Source: Gonatopus flavifemur (Eukaryota; Arthropoda; Insecta; Hymenoptera; Dryinidae). From it: a stretch of 64,000 nt of DNA. Positions 11,276 to 24,129 of this stretch are shown here, one piece after another (positions within the stretch are counted from its first letter, which is position 1; the number at the start of each line of letters is the position of its first letter). The translations under genes were made by a program, and so were the position numbers. The stretch lies in NCBI GenBank assembly GCA_018340375.1, contig JAFFJZ010000017.1, forward strand, positions 6,500,001-6,564,000. Reading direction: 5' to 3'. The notes beneath the pieces are model-generated. The model was not told the origin of the DNA. It saw only the letters and a program-made list of their open reading frames with translations, and searched no databases.

Positions 11276-11696
11276 CCCAGATAGCATTGAAAGTCCTCTG
11301 GACGTTTTAGAAACATACCTTAGTTCTACGCGCTTCGTCTCCGGGGAGTAGGTTTAAGTACGTTCAGGGCCGTTCATTTTTGATGCACCTGAATACGTTC
11401 CCAGGACGTATTTTTCATTTACCACGGGACGTTCTCGTTACGTTTCCCAAACGTACTTTCATGGAAATTAACCTTTACAAACACATGTGTAGTATCGCAG
11501 AACGTCATTGACACCTTTATTGAACACATCCCCAAAACGTCGCTTGGTGAAGATGAATAGAATATTACGGAACATTTGTACGTCCCTGGGACGTACATGC
11601 GACGTTCTTAGAACGTCCTGGGATCTCATTTGAACGTTCTCTGCGTGAGCAAGTACGTTTTGTGAGTGTTTAGAAAACCTCCCGATGCTATCCGGG
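11276..11696. mobile_element. foldback element, CCC...GGG type, body word ACGTTC
   Basis: The ends are CCCAGATAGCAT at 11276 and, inverted, ATGCTATCCGGG finishing at 11696. TA flanks both sides (11274-11275, 11697-11698). The 421-bp body is built from many copies of ACGTTC/GAACGT and CCCAGGACGT in both orientations, so the strand can fold on itself at many points. No ORF of note. Confidence 0.8.
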
Positions 11697-12572
11697 TAGT
11701 AGCAGCGAGTAACAGCTATTGATATATGAATGACTGAACTAGGAGTTGAGTCGGTTGGGTCCACTGAAATCTACTATACACTGGATAGTGGATGAACCAC
11801 CTCGCAATAAAAAATGTTTGTGTTGAATTGAAGTTGCTAGGAGACCTTGAGTTTGTGATCAAATAAAAGAATCATAATAGGACTGTAATACAATTCATCA
11901 ATAACAATCTAATCTTGACTATTATTTTTATATCATATGATGAAAAACATTCCAAAATGATAATTGATTCCTGTTTTGACGGACAAAAAGTATTCTGAAA
12001 TAAGAAATATCATTTTTTTCCTTCAACTATGAAGAATTAATGACAAGCACCATTTTGTGGTGAATATATGATCTCTTATAATCTAGAATGCAATTTCTGC
12101 AAACTACATCGAAGTGAATAATTGATTGAACAACCATGTATATGAACTCATGGAATATGTTTGTAAAATATATGCTTATATTGTTCAAAGTTGCCACCAA
12201 AAATGTACATGTTGCTCACAAAAGAACAACAACTCCCGGTCTTCCATTCGTCACAAGAATTTTGACCAATTCGTCATCCAGTGTATATTAAAGATCAGCG
12301 GTTGGGTCATTTCACTTAGTTCAACTACATTTGACCAGTCACTACCCGAGTAACTATCCAAGAAAAATTTCATGGGTGGCCCGATTGAGGAATGATAGAC
12401 CGCACTTTATCTTAGCTTACCGAATCTGCCCCTGGTAAAGTCATAATTTGGGATAGCTAAATCTGGTCCGGGTCTAGATTTATTTCCATGTATGACCGTC
12501 TATTCCCCAATTTGTCGACAATATTTATACGAACGAGTGAATCTTTCGTTTCGAGTCTCTGACCGTTATGAA
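11697..12572. other. no gene recognised
   Basis: AT-rich spacer between two foldback elements. Short open stretches only; no family similarity recognised. Confidence 0.5.
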
Positions 12573-12768
12573 CCCACACAGCACTCGGTGTCTAAAAGAT
12601 ATCTTCAGAAATAATTGAGAACAATGCAAGAAGTCTTATGCGACATGAATAGACATCTTTTAGAAGTCTTAATCTGTTCTTATTTCTAAAAGATATCTTC
12701 AAGAACGTTTTCAGAAACGTTTTAGAAATTTCTGAAAGATGTCTTTTAGACAACGAGTGCTGTGTGGG
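12573..12768. mobile_element. foldback element, CCC...GGG type, body word AAAAGATATCTT
   Basis: The ends are CCCACACAGCACTCG at 12573 and, inverted, CGAGTGCTGTGTGGG finishing at 12768: 15 bp perfect. AA flanks both sides. The 196-bp body repeats TCTAAAAGATATCTTCA-like words in both orientations. Confidence 0.82.
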
Positions 12769-13032
12769 AAGTTTTTCCCACCATTATGGATTGAAGTGAT
12801 AGCGATCCCATATGAGTTTCAACCCGATTCATTCCATCGAACTGGACAAGCGGAAGGAGACGTGCCCAACAATTCACATTTCCCCAAACGCGCATATCTC
12901 CCCTCCTGCAGAGCCGTTCCTGCCACCCTCTCGCGTCTTTCTCCCACTCATTCAAATACATTAGTCAGTAAAGGATCGAAGCACGTGCGGCCGCACATTC
13001 TTTGTTCTTTTACTAATTCGCGCGTTTGAATG

Positions 13033-14670
13033 GATGAGAGATAGATAGATAGGTAGATAGATAGATAAGTTTATTATCATGCCCTAGGAAAACCTATGGG
13101 GCAAATACAGTATAGTATTTTACAGCGCTTCTGAATAACTAGCAACAATGAAAAGAACTTATAAAACTAATCAAAAGCTAATAAATTCACTTTACATGCT
13201 CTCTAGATCTAAATAATTCATTCCATTCTATACTAGCATTCATAATTCAAACATAAAATCATCATTCGAGTCATTGACCCAATCATGAGTATCTACTAAT
13301 GAGAAGATGATGTAGATCTCTTTTGAAGGAAGCAAGAGTTGGCTGATTCCGAATGTGGGTTGGGAGTGAGTTCCCAAGTCTTGCAGCTGAAATCGTAAAT
13401 GATTTCCCATACGTTGAGGTACGATGGAGGGGGATAACTAGAGCGTTACGATCAGATCTAGTATCGAAGGTTGAGTGTTGATAGGTGAATTTGAAACGAT
13501 TATAGAGAGATGACGGTAATCGTGTTCTCAACATCTGATATACAGATGAACCAAGAAAGTATTCACGTCGTTCCTCCAACTTCAACCAACGTAACCTCAG
13601 AAAATAGGGAGTTATGTGTTCATCTCGCTTAACATTGAAAATGAAACGGACGCAAGCATTAAAGGGGCGTTGTAGTTCCAGATTCTCTGCCTCCGTTATA
13701 TCCGTGAAAACAAGACAGCAATAGTCAAAATAAGGGATAATTAGACTAGATATCAATTTAGCTTTCATGTTGATTGAGAGAAGGTGGCCATTCAGTCTTA
13801 ACTGATATAGGGCACGATGAACTTTTCTCCGTAGATCTAACACATGTTCACTCCAATTCAACGCTGAAGAAAAAGTGACACCCAACGTTTTGATTCGATT
13901 GACATAGGAAATCGACACAGATTTTAGGTAGGTTGTCAATTTCGAGCGAATTGATGGACGTAGAAGATCCAAGGATCATGCATTGTGTTTTGTTGGGATT
14001 TAATTTCAAAGAGTTATTATTGCACCACTCAACAATGCGTTTTATTTCAAGATTAATCAACACAATAGTATCACTCAATAAATGAGGAAGACAATGGAAA
14101 TATATTTGTAAATCATCTGCATATTTACATATTTTACAAAACTGTATGGACTCATTGATATCTTTCAGATAAAGAGCGAATAACAGCGGTCCCAACACTG
14201 AACCTTGGGACACACCTGAGTTTACTGGGATCCAGCTAGTAATCCCTGCCGGAGTTTTAACCGCTTGATACCTTCCAGCTAGATAACTCCAGAACCAGCA
14301 CAATACAAATCTAGATATCTTAAATTTTGCAAGTTTTTTGATCAGCAATGCATGATCAACAGTGTCAAATGCTTTAGAAAAGTCAAAACACACAAGTATC
14401 GTTACCATACGCTGATCAACTCCCTTACGAATATCATCGATAATATTGATTAGTGCTGTTTGTGTAGAATTATGCTCAGCGAAACCAAATTGATAAGAGT
14501 CTAGCAACTCATTCTTTCTCAAGTAAGTAAGAAGATAATGGTGTGCAAGTTTTTTTACGATTTTACTGCCCTCGCATAGTATAGAAATTGGACGAAATTC
14601 AGTGACATCAGCTGGATTTTTCGTTTTCGGTACAGGAGTAATATATGAGTATTTCCAAACTTATTCCAAA
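13033..14670 (-). mobile_element. 5'-truncated non-LTR retrotransposon (jockey/CR1-like) with ATCT-repeat tail
   Basis: Read on the minus strand, the reverse-transcriptase region begins abruptly near 14660 next to a GA-repeat. It runs to a stop at 13283 and is followed by about 215 bp of 3' UTR. The element ends in AATAAACTT followed by an (ATCT)n tract at about 13037-13069. A microsatellite 3' tail in place of poly-A is usual for CR1- and L2-like elements. No clear target duplication was seen. Confidence 0.85.
13283..14640 (-). pseudogene. LINE reverse transcriptase fragment, frameshifted
   Basis: The conserved RT blocks appear in order: ITPVPKTKNPADVTEFRPIS near the 5' end, the palm motif A FDFSKAFDTVDH with the catalytic Asp, SGVSQGSVLGPLLFALY, and the catalytic box YADDLQIY. 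The C-terminal thumb/connector ends in HLLISRYS before the stop. Two frames (13848-14522 and 13283-13972) join by a 1-nt shift near 13910-13925, where the protein passes from IDNLPKI to SVSISYVNRIKTLGV. No endonuclease domain remains. It once copied its own RNA at a nicked chromosomal target; this copy is dead. The exact clade is not decided. Confidence 0.88.
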
Positions 14671-15469
14671 CTGAGAGAGAGAGAGAGAGAGACAGAGAGA
14701 GGGCACCACGAACGGCCCTGCCCTCATGATCATCTAATTGTAATGAACCTCATATCACGCATCAGTAACATTCTCATACGAGTTGCATCTGAATCGGTCG
14801 AGTGGCGATGTTTAGCAATATTCTGGATGCACACCTTCCTGTGTCGCAATGATCTGAATCTCATGGAAGTCTAAGCACAGTGAATTTGTGAGGTGGTAAT
14901 TATGTCACGTAGATTTCAGACAAACAAAAGTAGGAGGAAGGAGATGACAAGGACTCAATTTTGAAAGGAAATTTTGATGTTTCCTAAATATTGTCGCTGC
15001 GCAAATATCTTCATTTGTGATTTCATATGATTTTTAGCGGAATCTGCAAAGACGTCGGATGTTAGTGCGTGAACTTAGTATTTCAAATCCGCATTATGTT
15101 TTCATTCAATCAAACCAGGGGTATGGCACTCCGTTGAAAAGTATGTTCCAAATTTGATGTAATCTCCCTTGTAACCCTCCACTCGCTTCGATAAGTGACA
15201 ATACTTCGTTTTTTCAGCAGTCATAAGTAGTTGAATCGGTTAACCCAAAACATCGATTTATGATCATTCCATGCTTACAAATATGCGAAGATATATGAAT
15301 TGATAAAATAATCTACAAATTAAGGACCATAACCACCATTTCTTGATCAAATATTGACAACGAACTTTCCTGCTAACGAAGTTTAGTAGCGCCACCTTGC
15401 CGCGTGGGAGAGTAGGGATTGGGGAAGCAGATACAAATTGTGAACCGTACTTGTATGCAGTAAGCATAA
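14671..15469. other. no gene recognised; GA-repeat at the left edge
   Basis: A (GA)n tract at about 14671-14702 adjoins the LINE truncation point. The rest is AT-rich spacer without supportable coding regions. Confidence 0.5.
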
Positions 15470-17380
15470 CCACACAGACAAAAAGAGCTCTTTTAGATAT
15501 CTAAAAGATGTCTTTGAAAACTGCAAGAGCTCTTGCAAGACCTTTCCAAAAGATCTCTTTTCGTGAGCGAAAAGATGTCTTATGCAACACTAATAGATAT
15601 CTTTTAGTTGTCTTCAAGAAATCTAAAACACATCTTCAAGAAATGTTTAAGAATTCTTAATGATTTCTTGAAGATGTCTTCAAGAGCTCTTGAAGAGATC
15701 TTAAATCCTTCTTGAAGAATTCTCAAATCCCTCCTGAAGACTTTCTGAAGAACTCTCAAATATCTCTTGGAGATTTCTTGAAAGTATTATTAAAATGTCT
15801 TGATTAAAATATTAAAATATCCATAACCATACGAATTCATTCATTATTTTGATTTATTAATTTGAATAAAGGCTTACCAAAACATATGAGGTGTTTACAT
15901 ATAATTTGAATGCAAAAATACTTCAAGCATTTTTCATGCATGTATATAACCTAAATTCAAAATATTTTAACATTCAATTTCATTCACTTGAATCTGAATT
16001 TCGATACATTCTATCTTGTACAAAAATGTGAAATTTGATGGAAATTTAATTCACGTACGCACATAAAAAATAAAGTACAATGGATAAAATAATAAATTGA
16101 TATTCCTCTAATATATGATTCTGCATAATGATAGGTTAGTTTTTGCAAATAGGATCATTCGCTGCGAAACAAAATATATTATTGTAATGTAATTGGTTAC
16201 ACGTTTCTTTTCTGCGGCAATACTTTTATTATCCAGTATTGGATTTGAATGTTTATGTATATATAATTAATATTGCACAATATCATCGGCGTCGTCGTTC
16301 CTCACTGCACACGTGAAACAAATGCGCGGGACACTGTGAATAACTACCCATGTAACACAGAATATTCTGAGAATATTCTCACAACATCCGTGAAACGTAC
16401 TGTATCGAATATTCTTAAAAAAAGCGTAGAAGCTTCGTAAATATTCATAGAAGATTCTGAAAACATTTGAATGGGACTGTTTCGAATATTCTAGGAACGT
16501 TCGTACAATATGCGTACAAAGTTTGTAGGGAGATTGATAAACAGCGCATGCGCAAGCATCTCAATGACATGAATTCAGTAATGGTGGATAATGTTGTTGA
16601 CAGGCTACATACCCTTGGATAATATATTATTTTAACTTGTATTTGGGGAAAGAGAAATTCATAAATGTGCATTTTAATATCCCGAATGTTTTGAGAGCGT
16701 CATGCGTGAAAAATAATCTTCAAAAGTGTAATAAAATTTGAAGAAATATCGTATATATTATGATGGTTTGTTGTGATCATAAGTATCTCACCCATCCATG
16801 TGAATCCATGATATTGCTAAGAATCCATGATGACAGATGTTATTGATTGGAAGAATTGATTGTGAATTAGTTTTCGGTTACATGCAAAAGTTATATTGGC
16901 AAGAATTTCTATTTTAACAGGATTTTTTCATAATATTCCTACAATATGCGTGGCATAATATTCTGAGAATATTTGAAACAGTCTCATTCAAACATCCTGA
17001 GAATGTGCGTAGAATATATTCGCACGTAATAAGAATCTCCTTAGAATATTCGAATATCCTCAACGTATATTCTTAGAACATTCTCAGAACGTGCTTGTGT
17101 TACCTGGGTATACGTGAATTACTGCAATGTCCTCTCTAATTCTCTTTGATCTAATTGGTCTATTGCGATTGTTCTAAAAGTGCTCTTGAAGATATCTTCA
17201 AGAAATGTTCATGAGTGTTCTTGAATATATCTCAATTACAGTTGTCTTATAGAACTCGCGCGGCAAGACATATTTCATACATTTCTAAAAGACATCTTTA
17301 AGATGTCTTTTAGAAATGCCTTGAAGATACATGAATTCAGGACTCTTTTAGACGTCTTGAAGAACTGCTTGCTGTGTGGG
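15470..17380. mobile_element. composite foldback region, body word TCTTGAAGA/AGATATCTT, with a nested element
   Basis: Left end CCACACAGA at 15470; right end GCTGTGTGGG finishing at 17380. Near both ends the body repeats AAGATCTCTT, TCTTGAAGA and AAAGATGTCTTT words. The middle holds a separate complete foldback (16347-17108). Whether the outer ends belong to one insertion is an inference. The left end is one base short of the consensus and the flanking dinucleotides differ. Confidence 0.5.
16347..17108. mobile_element. foldback element, CCC...GGG type, 762 bp, body word AGAATATTC (copy 1)
   Basis: The ends are CCCATGTAACACAGAATATT at 16347 and, inverted, GTGTTACCTGGG finishing at 17108, with TA on both sides. 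Both flanks are filled with GAATATTC-type palindromes; the central 350 bp is not repetitive. A near-identical copy with AA flanks is at 25405-26168, so this element has moved at least twice. Open frames inside are short and shared by both copies only because the DNA is. Confidence 0.85.
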
Positions 17381-17479
17381 TAGGAAGTGTTATACCCCTG
17401 AATCAAACTATACGGAGAGGAGTGGAATATGATAATTGCCACACGAAAATTGTAGTTCAGTGTCAGACTCGCTAAATTA

Positions 17480-17818
17480 CCCGAGAAAAAAAGTGTAGAT
17501 CTGATGAGATCTACTTGGATCTCATCAGATCTAAATTTTGGCAAAAATCTCTACGAATCTGTTCATATCTACTCACATCTGAACATCTCAACTTAGGCAA
17601 CAATCTTCGGAGTTTTCTGATATCCGCTCACTTCCAAAGATTCCAATTTTGCAACGAATCCAAAAAATATAGGAAAATTCAAAAAGATTTCTGGAGATCT
17701 TTGGAGATCTCTGTGGATCTCCGTAGAACTTATTTTACAAAAATTTAGATCAGAAGGGATCTATATATATCACAAGAGATCTACCTAGATTTCAGTAGAT
17801 TTGAACTTTTCTTCTCGG
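17480..17818. mobile_element. foldback element, body word AGATCTAC
   Basis: The ends are CCCGAGAAAAAAAG at 17480 and, inverted, CTTTTCTTCTCGG finishing at 17818, with a mutated last base. TA lies outside each end (17478-17479 and 17820-17821). The body is dense in AGATCT, GATCTAC and their complements. Confidence 0.65.
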
Positions 17819-17859
17819 ATAATTACTGCGACTACGTTCCCAATGAGAACAGCTTATAA

Positions 17860-17975
17860 CCCTAATAACACAAATGTCTCAGCAATATCTCCAGAATATT
17901 CTGACAATATTACAATGTCTCCAGAATGTTGCAGAATATTCTGGCGATATTACTGAGACATTTGTGCTATGTGGG
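17860..17975. mobile_element. foldback element, CCC...GGG type, 116 bp
   Basis: The ends are CCCTAATAACACAAATGTCT at 17860 and, inverted, GACATTTGTGCTATGTGGG finishing at 17975, with AA on both sides. The body consists of CCAGAATATTCTG words. Small enough to fold into one hairpin. Confidence 0.8.
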
Positions 17976-19605
17976 AAAACAAATCACATCAAATTGACAT
18001 CAAAATGGTATTTTGACGTGATTTTAACTAAGAATCGCTTGAAGTGATGTCAATTGGACAGCATTTTGGCTGAGTTGTTCTCATAGGATTATTTGCTGTC
18101 CAGTTTTATGTGAATGATGAGCATTCCCATATACATGAACATCATTACGATTTCCTTTAGGATGTCTGATCGATTAAGTTATATCTCTTTATCCTATTTG
18201 TACATGGTAATCCACTTAATTAATGGTAATTACACTCCACTTCTCTGAGGGTATAAAGCTATGGGTGGATTATTACCATAACTCAGAACTAAGTTTCTTA
18301 TAAGAACTTATGGTAGAATATACTTAGAATGAAGAAACTTGTACTAAAGTCGCGAGCTAATATTATATATGGACAATATCCTTACGGAGTAAAAAGCATT
18401 CAAGCTTTGTGGTGAATTCGATAGGCAATAATATAGAGATTTCGAATAGATTTTGAATTTGAAAAAGGAATAGTTTTCACTACTGTTATTAAGTGAATTT
18501 TGCAATTATAGCATGTATGATTTGCTCGTGACTCTCTACATCATGCGTAAGAGGAACGCCAAATATCTGGTGAATTTTAGTTAGTGCGAGATCAATTGAA
18601 TACTTCCCGCATGTAAAAGTAATATTTGAGTAGAATACATTCATCACACGTAATATATAAAAGGAACCTTAGACATCGAAGTAATTCGACCAAAAATGTG
18701 TATAATTTCACATAAGCCAGGAGTAAAATTGGAACATTTAATAGGTACAACTTATTTTGAAAATTTGTGTGAAATTACACGCTATGCTAATATGAAAACA
18801 TAACTTTCAATTGAATACTTTGGTAAAGTTTTACCACTAATTATGAGAAAATGATGGACAATATAAAACTTCATTCTGAAACATAGAAGCATTATAGAAA
18901 ACTGAAATTCTACCAAGGATTGTATCAGTCATAATCTGTCCATTGAATTTTAGTGGAATTTCACAATTTTCTCTAATTTTTGTATATTTGAAAATAAAAT
19001 TTACATTGCCTGTGATTTTCTTGTCATTACTGGTTGAATTTTACCGAAGTATTCAATTAGAAGTTATGTTCTCATTTTCCATAACATGCCATTGTACATT
19101 CATGTTTCACAGTTTGTGATGTACATTGAACGTTTTTCGAAATTTTTTGAAACTTGCTCAGTTTTGAATCAGTGGACTTATGTGACCATCCCATACGCTC
19201 TCCGTCTTTCGGTACAATCGATCAACACGTATCAGCAAAAAAACATCAAGCATAAACTGTAAAAACATACATACGGAAGAGGGGGAATAGACCGAACCTA
19301 TGTGACTGAGAATTGAATCTTTTATTGAAACGAATTAATGATAACGAAATATCCGAACCCAACCGCAGTTAAAGACTCAGAATCTTACATCACATTCTTC
19401 AAACGATGTTTTCAATTCCAAGAAGTTAATTCTGAAAGATAAATAATGATGATTTATCAAATTTTGTGAATTTGAATTCTCGTTTCGTTTCTATAAACGG
19501 TTCAAACTTCTACAACATACCGAAACTTTGTTGTTGCTCTATCTTTTCTTTCACGTTCGCTCTATTCTTGTATCTAAAGTGAAAACTACTCCAGCGATGA
19601 TAATA
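17976..19605. other. no gene; a degenerate inverted repeat at about 18787-19083
   Basis: AACATAACTTTCAATTGAAT near 18800 faces its inverse ATTCAATTAGAAGTTATGTT near 19050, with arms of about 50 bp around a 190-bp centre. Ends are not sharp enough to call an element. The remainder is AT-rich spacer. Confidence 0.5.
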
Positions 19606-19923
19606 CCCAAGCAGCAACAGAAGTTCAAAGTATATACGAAATAAAAACGTTCGTAGAATGTACGAATGAGATACGAAGAATATATAATGAACGTTCATAG
19701 AATATTCGATTGAGACTGTTTTAAATATACTTAGAACCTACATAGTACATTCGAAATGTACGATATTCATCCAATCGACGTTCGATTGACGTACCATCGT
19801 ATATTCGATTACATACGTTCGATGAATATGCATAGCACCTATGAAACGGTCTCATTGGAATATGCATAGAACATATTTCGAATATTCGAAGAACGTTCAT
19901 AGTACATTCTGGTGCTACTTGGG
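19606..19923. mobile_element. foldback element, CCC...GGG type, body word GAACGTTC/GAATATTC
   Basis: The ends are CCCAAGCAGCA at 19606 and, inverted, TGCTACTTGGG finishing at 19923, with TA on both sides (19604-19605 and 19924-19925). The 318-bp body repeats ACGTTCGTAGAAT- and ATATTCGA-like words. Confidence 0.78.
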
Positions 19924-19924
19924 T

Positions 19925-20208
19925 AGCTAAGTTCGTTTACCGATGTCCCAAGTTACCCCAACTCGCTCCAAGTATTTTGGATTCGCTACTTCCAGTTTAA
20001 GCAACGAAATGATTGGTTTGGTACAAGTCGGAGCAACTCAGAGCACGTAGAACGAACGAACCTAATAGCTAAGTTCGTTTACTGGTGTCCCAAGTTACCC
20101 CAACTTACTCCAAGTATATTGGATTCGCGATTTCCAGTTATAGAAACGAAATAATTGGTTTGGTACAAGTTGGAGCAACTCACAGCACGTAGAACGAACG
20201 AACCTAAT
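19925..20208. repeat. two tandem 142-bp units
   Basis: Unit 1 (19925-20066) and unit 2 (20067-20208) both begin AGCTAAGTTCGTTTAC and end GAACGAACGAACCTAAT. They differ at roughly a tenth of sites. A diverged single unit lies at about 28690-28890. Each unit is loosely self-complementary (AGTTCGTTT against AACGAACGAAC). Confidence 0.8.
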
Positions 20209-21162
20209 GTTTACATTCGTGTGAAGTAAATATACAACATCGTGATGTGCTCGAAAATTCATCATCACAGATACTTTGAATTGAAATAAAATCTACTTAG
20301 GGCTGAAGTAATCTTCGCATCGCGAATGGAGTAGTGTAAGGTTGCGTTTAAGAGTATGCCTGAATGATAATGAAGCGTGTGAGTGCGCAAACGCGACGAA
20401 ATGATAAGGATGAGAAAGGCATAAAATCGGAAGCGGGGTCTTTCGCAAAAACGTGGTCTGGGAGGAAAGTGACCGAGACTGAAAACGTGCAAGAAAAAGA
20501 AAAATCGAATTCTCGTGATTGACCAGAGAGTCGATGATAGACTTTCTTCATGTATTATATTAAAACTGAATCGCGGGTGATCGAAAAGATTGCGGTTCGG
20601 ACTTTTGGAAAGTGGAAACGTAAGAATCCTAAATAATATTTGAATTTGTATTCGACCACGTTGTTCGCACGGTACAGCGGGCATGGTGGACACGGCGTGG
20701 TTCGAGAAGTATTGATTTATAGAATATCAATCCGAGTGATTATCGGGCGTCTATCGAAAGAATTAATATCCTTAGTCGCGATCGTTTGTCGAGAAGATAA
20801 TATTTCAAGCATATTTTATAATTTATCGGTGAATGAGTGTTAGCTGAACACTAGCGCGAGTTTGCCCTCTGACATTGTATGCTTATTGAAATTTTGTCAA
20901 AGTGTTTGATAGAATAAACCAAATAAGTGACATACATGAAAATATTCTCTCGATTCGTTATTCAAATTGACTGCCATCCTAACCTGACACTATAATTCGA
21001 TGTTTCGACGTCTTTGAACCAGGGCGCTGTCCCCTCCTAACTTTATAGACACAAAAACAGTTTCATAACATAATCAACTTTTACAAGCCTTACAGTAGCA
21101 TAATCACGAAGAAAACAATTCTAGCCTATGGAAAATAGTGCTTTTGAGATTTGTTGCAACTA
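20209..21162. other. unassigned sequence richer in CpG than its surroundings
   Basis: About 20280-20800 has many CG dinucleotides and no recognisable repeat, unlike most of the window. It could be unique host DNA such as a promoter or 5' exon. The 142-residue minus-strand frame at 20265-20693 shows no domain and I do not call it a gene. Confidence 0.4.
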
Positions 21163-22821
21163 CCCTGGTAAAAAGACCGGATAGAAACCGGATAAGGACC
21201 GGATAGAACCCGGACTAGCCCCGGAACGGATTGATATCCGGGTGCATACGGGTTTTACACGGGGAAGGTTTTCCATTTGGGGTATATATACGGGTCTATA
21301 CGGGTGCAGTATCGGGACTGCAAAGTGGGATTCGGACATGAATCCAGGTTCATTCGGGTCCTATCTGGGAAAATTTTCACGAATAGGGTTTGTATACGGG
21401 TCTATCCAGGTAGTGGCCGGGAACTACGAAGCTGAAAATGGATATGTATCCGGGTTCATCCGGGAGTAATACGGGAATTTGTCACCGAAATTATTTAATA
21501 AGTTTCAGTCGGCATCCCTGGTAAAAAAAACCGGCTAAAGACCGGATAGCATCCGGACTGGGCCCGGAACGAAATGGTATCCGAGTGCATCCGGGTTTTA
21601 TACGGGGTTATTTTTCGTTTCGGATACACATATGGGTCTATACGGGTGCAGTGGCGGGACTCCGAAGTGGGAATCGGACATGTATCCGGGTTTATTCGGA
21701 TTCCTTCTAGGAAAATTTTCGGGAAAAGGTTTTGTATACGGGTATATCCGGGTGGTAACCGGGAACTTTGAAGCTTGAGACGGATACGTATCCGGGCTCG
21801 TCCGGGAGTGATGCGGGAACGATTCACCGGAATTCATTTATAAGTCTCAATCGGGATTCATTCCGGGGCTTTCCGGGTTCTATCTGGGGCAGTCTCAGAC
21901 CCATGGTTTTTTATACAGGTCTATCCAGATTGTGCACGGGAACTTTGAAGCTCACAGCGGATACGTATCCGGGTTCGTCCGGGAGTAATACGAGAATACA
22001 TCTTGACTTTTCCAGATGGAACCCGGATAAAGCCGAGCATATATCTGCTTTAAGCGGTGTAGTTAACGAGTAGCAGCCCGGACAAATCTGTATATGAAAC
22101 CATTCTGCGAAAACTTTTTCAGATCGCATCTAGATAAATCTGGAATCCATGCCGATTGACACTTGTGAATGAATTTCGATGATGAATTTTTGTATTACAC
22201 CCGGATGAACCCGGATACGTATCCGTTTTCAGCTCCAAGATTCCCGGACACAACCCGAATAGACCAGTATAGAAAACCATCTTTCTGAAACTGTCCCAGA
22301 TAGAACCCGGATACACCCGAAATAAATTCCGATTGATACTTACAAATAAATTTTGGTGAATTATTCCCGTATTACTCCCGGATAAACCCGGATACGTATT
22401 CGTTTTGAGCTCCAAAGTTTCCGAGCCTAGCCCGGATAGACCCGTACATGAAACCATATTCCTGAAATTGTCTCAGATAGAAGCGGATAGACCCGGAATG
22501 GATCCCGATTGAGACTTATAAATAGATTTCGGTGAATTATTCCCGTATCATTCCCGGATAAACCCGAATACGTATCCATCTTAAGCCTCAAAGTTTCCGG
22601 CCACTACCCGGATACACCCGTACCCAAAACCTATTCCCGAAAATTTTTCCAGATATAACCTGAATGAACCTGGCAGTCCCGATACTGCACCCGTACAGAC
22701 CCGAATATATACCCGAAAAGAACAACCTTTCCCGTATAATACCCGTATGCACCGGGATACCAGTCCGTTCGGGTCCCAGTCCGGGTCCTATTTAGTCTTT
22801 ATCCGGTTTTCCTCACCAGGG
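21163..22821. mobile_element. large foldback element built of CCGGATA/TATCCGGG words
   Basis: Left end CCCTGGTAAAAAGACCGGAT at 21163; inverted right end ATCCGGTTTTCCTCACCAGGG finishing at 22821. The left arm holds direct units of about 350 bp, with a second CCCTGGTAAAAAAAACCGG end at 21516. The right arm from about 22140 is their inverse. Nearly every line carries CCGGATAGAACCC-like words or complements. Open frames here simply read the repeat. Flanking dinucleotides do not match (TA and TG). Confidence 0.75.
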
Positions 22822-23039
22822 TGTAATAAAAGACTCTGTAAGTGTTTTGTCGTCATCTCAGAGATCCGCTGATGTGATAGAGGCTTTGTCTCTCACTCGC
22901 AGGACCAGGGTTCAATCCTCGCTGAGCGAACTTCCAACAATTCAATTGTAAGTTGATCTTCATCGGTAATTAAAATAAGAAAAATCGTCTGCAACACATA
23001 TAAAATCGAATTATCACAAAAATTTTTTTTCCTGCACGA

Positions 23040-23316
23040 AATATAGATCGAAATTTTTTAGATGGACCCGGATAGAACCCGATTAGGACCCGAATACAAG
23101 AACCCGATTGATTCCCGAATGAACCCGTATGAAGTCCCGACACCTATACGGATCCTATACGGGTCTCAAGTCTAATTCGTGGGAAAATTCCCGACCGAGT
23201 CTCGGGTAGTCCCGGATGAGACCCGGACACAGAAACCGGATAAAGCGTCGTATTGACCCGGATGAAGTTCCGATGTTTACCGGGACCTTATCCGGGTCCT
23301 ATCCGGGTTTTTGAGC
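23040..23316. repeat. smaller relative of the CCGGATA foldback
   Basis: It begins with GGACCCGGATAGAACCCGAT and ends with GGTCCTATCCGGGTTTTTGAGCAGGG. The same words as 21163-22821 occur in both orientations. Left terminus not sharply defined. Confidence 0.55.
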
Positions 23317-24129
23317 AGGGATACTATTCCAAAAGTATACACTACTAAACTGAGTGACTATACTTTTGAAATGATTTTCACGCCAGGTCAAAGTACATTG
23401 TATTTCTAGAACGCATGAGTTATAACCAACATCATGTCAAATCTACTTAAAAAGTTTTACTACTGTTGTTGAGTTAATTTTACAAATAAATTTTTCTCCG
23501 TGCATCTGGAGATTTTGTTTTTGGTCTGATTAGCCGTTCTCACCAACAAGATCACGTGATTGGGTGATTTCGTTAGAAAAAAGTAAAGAGCCATGGAATA
23601 AAGGAGTAAATAATTTGGCGTGTTCAAGCAGCATCGGGTTTTGATTTTGAATCCCTATAAATTATGTGTAATTGTTCTTGTTATTGGAAGGAGATTTCAG
23701 GAGATCCTTGATTGAGAGTATGGTGAAACACGTATGATCACGAGGAATTTTTATTCCAATGTTCGCTCAAAGAAAATCACAATGCCCAGATTCATCGGGA
23801 CGCTCTCACATCGATGAATCTGGGTATTATGAATGCGATGTTACGTTGCCATTATCAGGCACTCAGAAAAATGTTCAGTCATTTCAACTGATGAGGTTGA
23901 TTGAAAAACGAGATAATCACTTTTTATAATTGATTCAACCATTTTTTTCAATTGCAATAACTGATTTTTCGGTTATTCCAATTGAAATGATACAGTTTTC
24001 TCGATTCTGTTGATTCAACTGATGCCAATTTTTCTCAATGTGCGTTCATCGTCGATCATTATGATGTAAGTATAGCACATTTGAGGAAGTTGCAAAAGAA
24101 AAAACATGATGGTAGGTCGACGTGACGTA
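23317..24129. other. no gene recognised
   Basis: Spacer with short imperfect inverted segments (for example GATTCATCGGGACG facing CGATGAATCTGGG near 23790-23825). Nothing else supportable. Confidence 0.45.

Noticed and set aside
20265..20693. 142-residue minus-strand frame
   Set aside because: Starts from chance codons, has no domain or codon pattern I recognise, and overlaps an unassigned CpG-richer stretch.
22850..22935. tRNA-like segment with B-box-like GGTTCAATCC
   Set aside because: No convincing cloverleaf or A box; at most a worn SINE head.
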